Below are positions 23,008 through 32,579 of a stretch of 64,000 bases of DNA, piece by piece. The notes under the pieces were generated by a model. That model did not search any database and was not told the origin of the DNA. It worked only from the letters and a program-made list of their open reading frames with translations. Origin of the DNA: Nelumbo lutea. Taxonomy: Eukaryota > Streptophyta > Magnoliopsida > Proteales > Nelumbonaceae. The DNA lies in contig JAKGHH010000005.1 of the NCBI GenBank assembly GCA_022828595.1, forward strand, positions 69,001,655-69,065,654, written 5' to 3'. The number at the start of each line of letters is the position of its first letter. Positions within the stretch are counted from its first letter, which is position 1. The translations under genes were made by a program, and so were the position numbers.

Positions 23008-26000
23008 GATTGGTAAGACTCAATTGACAATTTTAATTGATTTTGGTTCCACTCACAATTTTTTGCATCACAAATTTGCCAAAATCACCGGACTCAAGTC
23101 GGAAAGAAGCTACTTGTATAACGTGGTGGTTGCCAATGGGGAGAGATTGTCAAGTCATGGGCGTTGTAATGGAGTAAAATTATCCTTGCAAAGCATCCCA
23201 ATTGAGGTAGATTTTTTCTTACTTCCTTTAGAAGGTTGTGATGTTGTTCTAGGAGTATAGTGGTTGGGTACTCTTGGTCCAATTTTATGGGATTTTGGAA
23301 GGATGCAAATGCAATTCACTATAGCTGGGCAAAAGGTGTTGCTACAAGGTTCAACATCCTCAGAACTTCGAGCTCTTGAAGGTGATACTGTTTCTAGAAC
23401 ATTGAGGCAAAGTGATGGTAGAGGAATTATCTTACAGCTTTGTGCAATCCTGCATGAGCATACAAATCATGAGGAGTTACTGTCTGATGCAATGGGGCCT
23501 TTTCTCATTGAGTTTAGAAAATTGTTTGAAGCACCTACAGGATTACCACCTCCACGCTCTCATGACCACAGGATTCCCCTCCAGCCAGGAGCAGGTCAAA
23601 TTTGTGTACGTCCTTATCGATACCCGCATTTCTAGAAACAAGAGATTGAGCGCTTGGTGGAGGAGATGTTATCATAAGTTATAATTCGGCCTAGCCAAAG
23701 CCCATTTTCCTCTCCGGTACTTTTGGTGTGGAAACACGATGGGAGTTGGAGGTTTTGTGTGGACTATTGAGTGCTAAACCGGGTGACAGTCAAAGATAAG
23801 TTTTCAATTCCTGTTATAGATGAATTGTTGGATGAGCTACACGGTGCCAAATTCTTCACCAAACTGGATCTCAGATCTGGGTATTTTCAAATACGAATGG
23901 ATCCTCTTAATGTACATAAAACAGCCTTCCAGAATCACCATGGGCACTTCGAATTCCTGGTAATGCCTTTCGGCCTCTCTAACGCCCCATCTACATTTCA
24001 ATCACTCGTGAATGAAATTTTTAAGGCTCATCTAAGAAAATTCATTTTGGTATTCTTTGATGACATTCTAATTTATAGTAGCACAAGGGTTGAACACCTG
24101 AAACATGTTAAAATTGCATTTTCTGTTTTGCGAGCTCATCATCTTGCAGTCAAGAGAGAAAAATGTTAGTTCGGGCATATCCAAATCAAATATTTGGGGC
24201 ATATCATTTGTCAAGATGGTGTGAAGGTAGATCTAGAAAAAAATAAAGGCAATGATGGAATGGCCAAAACCAACAACTATCAAAGCTTTGAGGGGTTTTT
24301 TAGGACTAACGGGTTATTATCGGAAGTTTATTGCAGATTATGGCAAAATTGCAGCTACTTTGATTGACATGTTGCGAAAAAAATGCTTTTTCTTGTTCTC
24401 AAAAGGTGGAAGAAACATCTGAATTATTGAAACAAACCATGATGCAGGCTCCAGTTTTAGCCTTGCCAAATTTCCAGCTCTTATTTGTGGTGGAATGTGA
24501 TGCATCGGGGAATGGATTAGGAGCTGTCCTAATGCAAGAACAAAGACCTATTGCTTATTTCAGCACCACCTTGAAGGGAAAACACCTTTTGTTGTCCAGT
24601 TATGAAAAGGAACTTATGACACTTGTTCTTGTAGTAAAAAATGGCGACCTTACTTGCTTGGGCATGATTTTGTGGTTTGAACTGACCAACACAGCCTCAA
24701 ATTTCTTTGGGAGCAACGAATAATGACAGAACCACAACAAAAATGGCTGCTCAAATTAATGGGTTATGATTTCTCCGTCGAATACAAAAGGGGTAAGGAC
24801 AATATGGCAGTGGATGCTTTATCAAGAAGAGAAACACAGGGGGAATTAAATGCAGTCTCTTGTCCCCTTCCTCAATGGTTGGAGTCCATCAAGGTTGAGA
24901 ATCGATCACACCCAGAGCTGCAACGAATTCATCACTTACACGATCAAGGAAAGGCTATTGGACCATGGGAAAATCGACATGGCGCAATGTTCTTTAAGGA
25001 ACGTATCTATCTTCCATCAAACTTAGAACTCATCCCAATCATTCTCCAGGAAATTCATGGTGTTGGGCATGAGGATCTTTACAAAATTCTTCATTGTGTA
25101 AAGGCGATATTCTATTGGAGGCAAATGAGGAAAGTTGTACTGGATTACATCATGCAATGTGATGTTTGTCAACGCCATAAGATAGATCACCAAAACCAAT
25201 AGGTCTTCTCCAACCATTGCCTATTCCTACACAGATATGGACAGACATCACTATGGATTTTATTGATGGCCTATCCTTATCTAAGGGGAAGACAGTACTC
25301 TTTATGGTGGTAGATCGGCTATCCAAATATGCACATTTTATTCCAATGTCTCACTCCTGCACTGCACCAAAAGTGGCTCAAACATTCTTTGAAAATGTGT
25401 TTAAACTCCATGGCATGCCAAGTTCAATAGTATGTGATCGGAACTCCACTTTTGTAAGTGCTTTTTGGAAAGAGCTTTTCAAATTGCAAGGAACTAGCTT
25501 CAATTTCAGCTCATCTCATCATCCCCAAACAGATGGCCAAACTGAAGCAGTGAATCAGACTCTTGAGATGTACTTGCATTGCTTTACTAGTTCAAGACCA
25601 AAGGAATGGGTTCAATGGGTTCCTTGGGCTGAGTTCTGTTACAACACCAGTTTACATGCTTCTACTCACAAAACTCCCTTTGAAGTGGTGTATGGAAGAG
25701 AACCCCCCAATTTGCTTTCCTATGTTCTTGGTATGTCAAAGGTTGAAGTTGTAGATAACATGCTCCAAGCAAGAGATCAAGTTGTGAAAGACCTCAGATG
25801 TTAGCTCCAACAAGCACAAGCTAGAATGAAGACTGCTTATGACCAAGGGAGAGTTGAGAGAGAATTCGTTGTTGGTGATTGGGTATATTTGCAGCTAAAA
25901 CCTTACCGGCAAACTTCGTTGGCTTTGAGACGGTCACATAAACTCTCCCCGCAATTTTATGGGCCATACCATGTGCTGGAACGAATTGGTTCGGTGGCTT

Positions 26001-26251
26001 ATCGGCTTGATCTCCCACCAAGAATTAAGATTCATCTAGTTTTCCATGTGTTGCTCCTAAAAAAACAGCTGGGTACAACTGATAAAATTGATTCTCCTCT
26101 TCCATTAGTAGTAGAAACATCAGATCACTTGCAACCTCAGCCTATAGCAGTTCTAAATTCTTGTAGCAAAGGGCATAAACGTGAACTACTTATTCAATGG
26201 CAGGGGCTTCCAACAACAGATGCTACTTGGGAGGATGATTACCAACTTTGA
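23008..26251 (+). pseudogene. Chromovirus pol (protease, RT, RNase H, integrase, chromodomain-like end)
   Basis: Protease: LIDFGSTHNFL at about 23033-23065. [29 protein letters not shown] and [10 protein letters not shown] (about 24055-24080), with the DD pair kept. RNase H: ECDASGNGLGAVLMQEQRPI and YEKELM in a shifted frame (24364-24700). Integrase: CDVCQRHK zinc part, core Asp in WTDITMDF and CDRNSTF, Glu in TDGQTEAVNQ. The C-terminus has LLIQWQGLPTTDATWEDDY, a chromodomain-type ending. Stops at about 23635, 23679, 23769, 24167, 25201 and 25802, plus frameshifts around 24240-24720, break it. Several stops (for example TGA within the CVDY motif region) look like C-to-T changes. Confidence 0.9.
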
Positions 26252-26296
26252 GATAAATTCCCAGACTTTGTGTGTCCTTGAGGACAAGGACGCTTC

Positions 26297-26310
26297 CATG
26301 GGGAAGGAAA
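26297..26310 (+). other. Polypurine tract of the chromovirus
   Basis: A purine-rich ATGGGGAAGGAAA lies immediately before the 3' LTR start. Confidence 0.75.
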
Positions 26311-26640
26311 TGTCATGTGCAGCAATTTTAATTTATTTATTTCAGATATTTTGGTCTATTGAGTCAGTCCAAATAACTAGCAGTAGTGGGCTAGAGTTGC
26401 TATTTTCTAGTAATTGCTATTTTCTATTAGTTTCTAAGTTGTTGAGTCTGTTAAGATATAAATTCCCCTATTCTCGAGCAATAAAATTATGAGATGAAAA
26501 AACTTCAAAAAAGCTTGTCTTGATTTCTGCTTCCCAAATTCTTTCAATTCTGCTCTTATTTTGTCTTAGCATCATAGCTCGAGGACGAGGTAGGGGGCGA
26601 GGAAGGGGACGGGGACGTGCCATTAACTTAGAATGTGATG
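26311..26640 (+). repeat. 3' LTR of the chromovirus
   Basis: Starts TGTCATGTGCAGC like the 5' copy and ends GAATGTGATG where the 5' copy has GAACGTGACA. It is about 12 bp longer because of small insertions, including one at about 26508-26518. Confidence 0.9.
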
Positions 26641-26660
26641 CCTCCATGGTTTGTCACTAT

Positions 26661-26860
26661 GTATATTGTGCTGTAGCCTCGTCATTCCAGGGCTACAACA
26701 CTTGCCGAACAGCCTGGTTCCCAAGTTGGATCTTTTTTCCAAAACTAGTTTCTCCAATCTAATTGCCTAGGAAACTGTGCCAGAACAAATATATGCACAT
26801 GTATATTGTGCTGTAACCTCATTATTCCAGGGCTACAACACTTTCTGAACAGTCTGGTTC
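26661..26860. repeat. 60-bp direct repeat, two copies 140 bp apart
   Basis: Bases 26661-26720 and 26801-26860 share GTATATTGTGCTGTA, TTCCAGGGCTACAACACTT and GTCTGGTTC/GCCTGGTTC. Between them lies the segment (26718-26803) that also occurs at 21351-21435. Confidence 0.85.
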
Positions 26861-27079
26861 AGAACTAAGATTAAATCGAAAAATATCAGCTTGGATATAT
26901 GATTGATGTGCTTTTGCTTTGAATATTTGGACGGAGGAAAAGCTGTACTTTTAGAGAATTGTAAAGTTGCAAAAAAGAGGAAATGTGGACATTAGATGCC
27001 AGGCCCCCATACAAGCACAACCCTTTTCTAAAACAGTATAAGTACAATATTATCTAAAGAACCACATGTCAAACATGAT

Positions 27080-27300
27080 AGAACCCTCTTTGGGAACCAA
27101 ACTCTTAAAATTCTTACATTGAAACTTGTATATACGTGCACTATAAAGTGTGAATTAATATAGACAGGCGATTCTTCAAACACCACATCCAACCCACATA
27201 GGGAACTACACTGTTAAACTTCTATTAAAACTTGTATACATGGACAGTGTAAAATGCTAACTAATATACAGGACATCCTTCAACTACCACACCCTTAGCT
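27080..27300 (-). repeat. Tandem duplication of the OPT copy B C-terminus and 3' UTR
   Basis: The segments at about 27095-27195 and 27200-27290 align (GGGAACYAMACT, AAAACTTGTATA, CAACACCACA-type ends). The proximal one holds the gene's stop (TAG, complement of 27261-27263). The distal one still translates in frame as VVFEESPVY, a worn copy of the C-terminal VVVEGCPVY, but lies past the stop. Confidence 0.8.
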
Positions 27301-28334
27301 GTTGGACAAGTAGCCAATGGACAGTGTTCACCATCAGTACCCCACCAATTCAAATCTCTGTTCTCCATGGTTAAAGAGAAATAAATTAGCATCCCCATAA
27401 AAGCAACCCCTGCATCTAGGGCTGCTGAAAGGATATAGTTGTACCTCTGCCACCATTGCTTCCGGTATCGGAAAACAAAAAAGTTGAAAATTGTCCCTAC
27501 TATGATCCATGCATTGTAGTTCAGTGTTGTTGCTGGTGGCATCATGACTGTTGCGCCTAGGAGGACTGGAAGGTTGATCAGTGGGATCCAAGATTGCTTT
27601 GGGAATGCTTTGTGCAAGAGCCAGACTAAAACTGGGCCCAGTGCACCTCCAAGGAAGAACCAATTGAGGGCTCCATAATTTCCAAGAGTCCCGAAGATAC
27701 GTTTAGGTCCCACCAACCCCAGATGACAGATGCATCAAAGAAGACACGATCACCTGGGCATGTCCAAGGACTGTTTGGAGGAAGGAGGTCATCCTGGCAT
27801 ATGTTCTCAATCGAGTTCAGCAGCCACCACGCCACACCAAGGTTGATAGTTCCAACTATGATGGTCCCAATAAGCTGAATAGGAGGATCCAGTGAAAGGC
27901 AATAACATGGGGAAATTTATTAATATATACCAACAAAACTGTAAGATGAATATTTGATATTGATGTTTGTCAAGCAGATAAAAACAAGTTTCTGTTCTTG
28001 AGAAAAATACCAAAAAAAAGTAGGGTTCATATTGATGTCTGGACATTAATGGGCAAATGTTGTTCATTTTAGAACAAGGTTTGGGGCATCTTAGAGCTTT
28101 GGCATTCTCAGATTCTCTTATAATTAGGCTAAAAAGGAGAAAATGTACCTGAACTATGAACATTGACCTTGGTGGGATTTTCATGTAATGGCCTAGCTTG
28201 AAATCGCTGAGAAAGGAAACAGCTTGAGCCATGTTCATATATCCATAGGTTTTGAAGCAGACATTGGCAATTGGTCTTCCTGGATATATAATTCCCACGA
28301 CATACTCTGTGATGATGTTTAGCCCTGGTGTTTG

Positions 28335-29295
28335 CAAACAAAACATAAGTACATCGGTGTTGCAGCTTACCATTGAAGGTAGGAATTGATAAGCAAACAT
28401 TAAAAATGATTACAGTTTGAATAACTTGTGAGGTGCTAAAAGTTGGAAGTAGCGTTTTCATGCAGAGCTCTAGATATATGAACTACAGGAATTCTTCAGT
28501 ACCCAAAAACTGGACTGTTCTTGTTTTCCAAGTTGTAAATTGCTTTTCCATGTAGAAACTTCAGTAGTGAAATTCTTGCTTAATTTGACAAAGTAGAGCT
28601 TATCCTAAATCCTAATTACTAATCAATCATTTATAAATTAATCACCAGGTTGAAATTAATGACGAATTTCAATTTCAAAGCTAAGACATTAACAAGCATA
28701 ATAATATCTCTTACACAAATACACACACACACGTTTTTCTTTGGTCCTGTTATACAGACTTTTTTTTTTTTTACTTTTATGTTTGTCCTACATTAGTAGG
28801 TCTGCATCCTACTTCAGACATCGCAATTACTATAAACATTTTGCATCATCTTTTCTTTCATGTCTTGTATGGTGTAAAAATAAAAATAAAAATAAAAAAA
28901 TAGCATATGCTTTCCTCATGTAAGAAAGAGGCTAATTGAGTAAAAAACCTCTATGAAAAAAAAAAAAACTGTAAATGTTCATATTAATGGACAGGACCTT
29001 TCCACAATGGGCTGCTAGGGGCAGTCATAGCCTCCCCAACCCCATCCCCCATCCACCAAAAAAAAGGTTGTGTTTTTATTTATTTATTTATTTTTTGAAA
29101 GTTCAACCTAGGTTTGATAATCCATAAATTAGGTCCCACCAATAATTCAGAATTTTCAAAACAGTAGCCCCTGAGGGAAATTACCCATGTCCACCTCTGA
29201 TAAGGGAAGACCATAAGGAAGAGAAACATATTTTTAATATTTAACTGGTTAAAATTATAGTTACTATGGAGATGTATGTGGTTATTAGTAACTAC
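28335..29295. other. Between OPT copy B exon 5 and the next repeat; no exon found
   Basis: This is intron-like AT-rich sequence with poly-T and (AAAAT)n runs near 28870. There is no OPT exon 4 here. Confidence 0.55.
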
Positions 29296-29560
29296 TAAGT
29301 GTCTGTTTGGTTTATAGTCAGAGTTGGAATTGGAATCAGAATCGAAATCCTTTGGAATCAGAATCGGAATAGTCTTTCCCCTCACCTGTTTGGTTCAGAT
29401 TAAAATCAGAATTAGAATTCTCATTCCTAGGAGAGGGGGAGGGTATTATACCAGGAATGGAAATGAGATTCTGATTCTGCCCAACTAAACAGTTAAAACC
29501 AAAATGAACCATTCCGATTCCAATTCCAGACCCTTATTCATGCAAACCAAACGGACCTTA
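29296..29560. mobile_element. MITE, GTTTGGTTT family
   Basis: The left end TAAGTGTCTGTTTGGTTTAT and the complement of the right end (from AACCAAACGGACCTTA) agree at most positions over about 20 bases. The inner part repeats GGAATTGGAATCAGAATC-like words on both arms. Confidence 0.68.
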
Positions 29561-30531
29561 TGTTATTTTTTTACTGTTGTATTAGTGTGTCTGTACTTTA
29601 TTTTATATGCATTTTATAATTTGTATGATACTAGGTATCAATATGGCACTTGATAGAATTGAACAGAAAAATAGGATTTGTGTAGACTTTATATGTCTGG
29701 GACAAGGCTTATTTGAAATAAAGAATCTCAGATATTGATAGTTAGAAGTATAAAACATATTATGAAAATCGAAGGATATCTAAATACTTGTGTCTGCAAG
29801 TGTTATTCACTTGTCATGATAAACAAAACCATTACAAATCACATCCACATTAACTTAATATTGAATATCTTACTAAAATAAACTTTAATACTGAATAAGA
29901 GAAAAAAATATTAAACCCTTATTTCCAGTACATAATAGGAAAGATAATGAAATGCTAAATTTTCTATTTGACTACAACAGATGTTTGCCTTTTTAACTTT
30001 ATTAATGGAAGGGGTTGCTGCACTTCTAGCTAATTTGTTGATAACGACATGTTGGTAGTGTGTTGTGGGTAGGGATGTGGGAAGCGTTTGTGGATCCGGA
30101 GTGGTTTATAATTCCTGACTGGTATCTTATAATATTTTTAGATTGTGCAACATCAAAAATTAAAATACTTGGCTTAATTGCTCTTTCTAACATCAGGGTA
30201 CATTAAAAATGGAGAAAAAGATTTTACTCAACTACTGGTACAATGACACAATAACAACGATAAAGCTGATATTGGAGTGGGCACTGAAAGTCTGAAACAC
30301 ATTGCCAAGCCAGTGCAGATCGGCTGCATTACTTTACACATGACTGAAATAAGAAATATTTAGCCATCCAGGTTATTCATTTAGGTTTTTCTCTTCGGTA
30401 TCCGATGTTATGCATCATTAATAACTTCCCCCTTACCCCTTTTTCCCCAAAGTACTCAGCGCTCGAAAAAACCAGTGAGCCAACCCTAGGATGGTAATTT
30501 TATTAATTTAGGTTGGGATGTTGGGTCTGAA

Positions 30532-30939
30532 TTGGGCTGTCAATGGGTCAGGTCCGACTTGACAGACCCAATTGACCTGAATCAATTGGGCCCGTTCTGG
30601 TTTTAGGAACCGGTATCGATGGACTAGATGCACTGGTTTCTGATTCTGATATAGTGTCTCAATTATTATCAGTTTGGAATTGGCTTTACCCAATTTTGAA
30701 TCAATTCAAACCGATAATATATAAAATATTAAATAAATTATATATATTATACATATAATATATAATATTTAGTATATATTAAATGTATTTATTTATTTAT
30801 TATAATTGAGTCCATCGGATCAGACCTAATTATCCTGAGAATCGATCAATTCATTCTGAATCTAAAAATTACAGACTCTATGGATTCAATTTGGTTCCGA
30901 GTCTGGTCCCAACCTATACCCGACCCACTGTTAGCCCTA
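30532..30939. mobile_element. hAT-like MITE, GGGCTGTCAATGGG family
   Basis: Starts TTGGGCTGTCAATGGGT and ends CACTGTTAGCCCTA. The flanking octamers GGTCTGAA (30524-30531) and GGTCTGAG (30940-30947) match at 7 of 8, a hAT-type target duplication. The core is AT-rich. Confidence 0.77.
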
Positions 30940-31084
30940 GGTCTGAGTTGTTTCTCACTCAGTAAGATGTAAGAAGGACGTCATATTTTTCAGATTGACA
31001 TTAGAAAACACTAACTTTTGACCATATAAGAGGTGAAAATCAAATGCACTCAAACGATTCAGCATTAAAACTTTTGGAAAAGTG

Positions 31085-31410
31085 CGTTGCAGCTCATGGC
31101 AGAATTCTGAATTCCATCACAGACTTACAAAAATTCAAAATATCAAATACCTCCACTTTATACATCAATGCCTGCCCATGAATTGACATCAATTCTGAGT
31201 TGGCACCTATCCCAACTGTACGTTGGGCTTAAGAATTCTAACGCTGGGCTGAACCATCATTGGTTGATTAGTATTCTCTTCCTAAGAGTAAATCAGCCCC
31301 CCACAACGTCCCACAGCACATTCAAGCCATATATTGAGAACATCTCCCGATGATGATATCAGAAATGATGATGTCATTATCGGAAGATGTTCACAATACA
31401 CAGTCGGGCA
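31085..31410. repeat. Dispersed palindromic repeat, inverted relative to 40493-40725
   Basis: Contains a stem: GAACATCTCCCGATGATGAT pairs with ATGATGTCATTATCGGAAGA across a short loop (31340-31400). The outer part (CCCACAACGTCCCACA and GGCACCTATCC) is the reverse complement of sequence at 40600-40640. Confidence 0.6.
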
Positions 31411-31655
31411 CTGAATTGAACTCCCTCTTCCCACTTAGGACTTCGACTGGGTAGAATTCAAATTTCCTACTCACTTTTTTTACCCACACTACTTGCAGTA
31501 CAATGAAGTCACACATCTCACGATATAAAAAAGTCATGTATAACTGTAATTCAAGATGGATAGAATGTGGGTAAAAAGTTGTTTGCAGTAAAAACGGATT
31601 AAACTAGAAAATTTTGTCTTGAGCAAAACAGAAAACAAAAAGATGGGCTTACACT

Positions 31656-31728
31656 TAGGGCTCAGCTTGAAAGGAGTGCAAATACAAATATATAGAATAT
31701 AAATAGGTACAAGTTCTAAATGGAGCCT
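31656..31728. mobile_element. Short MITE, AGGCTCAGTTTGGA family (deleted copy)
   Basis: AGGGCTCAGCTTGAAAGGAG at the left and TTCTAAATGGAGCCTAG at the right match the ends of 9164-9286 and 52703-52823, with about 50 bp of the middle missing. Confidence 0.6.
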
Positions 31729-32579
31729 AGATAACAAACATTGGTGTACGAAAATCCCATATTCAAGTTCTATTTTGGCTTATTTATACATGCTCTTAAC
31801 ATTTGATTTGCATTAGCAACCATTTCTGGACTTAATAAGACAAGATGAAAGTTAGGAACGACAAATTATTACTGTATCTTATATGGTGCTGTGTTTGTAG
31901 ATAGCTGAGTAGCTCGATATTCAAAATATTAAATAGTCTATGATTAAATTAATGATAATGTTAGTCCAGTTTGTGCATCTATTATATAGGCTAGCCCATC
32001 CCCTCCCTAAACCTCCAACACTGGTGGCAGCATGATTTGATCCACGGTGCGATACTTTGATGCAATAGACGTATATCATACTGGAGCCATTAATTTCATA
32101 GTTTTTTCTGCATTGTGGATCTGGCCTGACAAATAATCAGTCCGAATCAGATAGGCATAACATGGCATGAAGTTTTTGCTCGTAAGGAATCCCATCACCT
32201 ATAAGGTCAGGAGTTCGGTAATGGGTATAAGGATGAGAAAGTGTGTGTATGTATGTAGTGGTGAGTGGTGAGTGTAGTGTGATTAATTATTTAATTACAT
32301 ACCGGAACAGGGAGACCTGAACGAGAGTACTGAGCCACCACATATGTGCTGGTTCAACCACGTACTTCCTTAGAAGCCCAGCCCAACCGTATCCTAATAC
32401 CTGCAAATCGCAATGGCCATTAGCTTAGGATGAAACATCCCACACATTCGTACACACGTGTAATACGTAAGACACTTTGTTCACCAATCACCGTGCAAAA
32501 ATAATTCTTGTTAACGACTAACGTTTAGGAATTGATCTCCTTGAAAAGACACACACCCGTCCACTTGTTATTTGTCTCA

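Larger units (their letters stand above)
21655..26640 (+). mobile_element. Ty3/gypsy chromovirus, near full length, coding-dead
   Basis: Two LTRs (21655-21972 and 26311-26640) frame a tRNA-Met PBS, gag, protease, RT, RNase H, integrase and a C-terminal chromodomain-like motif. RT before integrase is the gypsy order. Stops and frame changes occur in every domain, so it needs outside enzymes to move. The LTRs differ by several substitutions and two small indels, so the insertion is not recent. No matching target-site duplication is visible (CATTC left, CCTCC right). LTR size, PBS and chromodomain suggest the Reina branch. Confidence 0.93.
27261..32400 (-). pseudogene. OPT4: Oligopeptide transporter (OPT4-type) copy B, pseudogene with exons 2, 5, 6
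   Basis: Recognisable exons on the minus strand: 2, 32400-32303 (98 nt, same size and splice sites as copy A; the WWPS Pro is Leu here). 5, 28331-28149 ([10 protein letters not shown] ... [11 protein letters not shown], the family KIPPR motif). 6, 27874-27261 ([16 protein letters not shown] ... GVVVEGCPVY, stop TAG). Exon 1 is absent because homology to copy A stops inside intron 1 near 32575. Exons 3 and 4 are absent through a 1-kb deletion with its junction near 30150-30165. The exon 5 acceptor reads GCAA where GCAG is expected. Exon 6 has lost one base at about 27716-27720, splitting it into two frames. These are independent lesions, so this is a pseudogene. Confidence 0.9.

Noticed and set aside
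21655..26640. Could any element here be an integrated plant pararetrovirus?
   Set aside because: All three large elements have LTRs or LTR ends, tRNA primer sites and integrase domains, and no movement or coat-protein motif was seen, so they are LTR retrotransposons.
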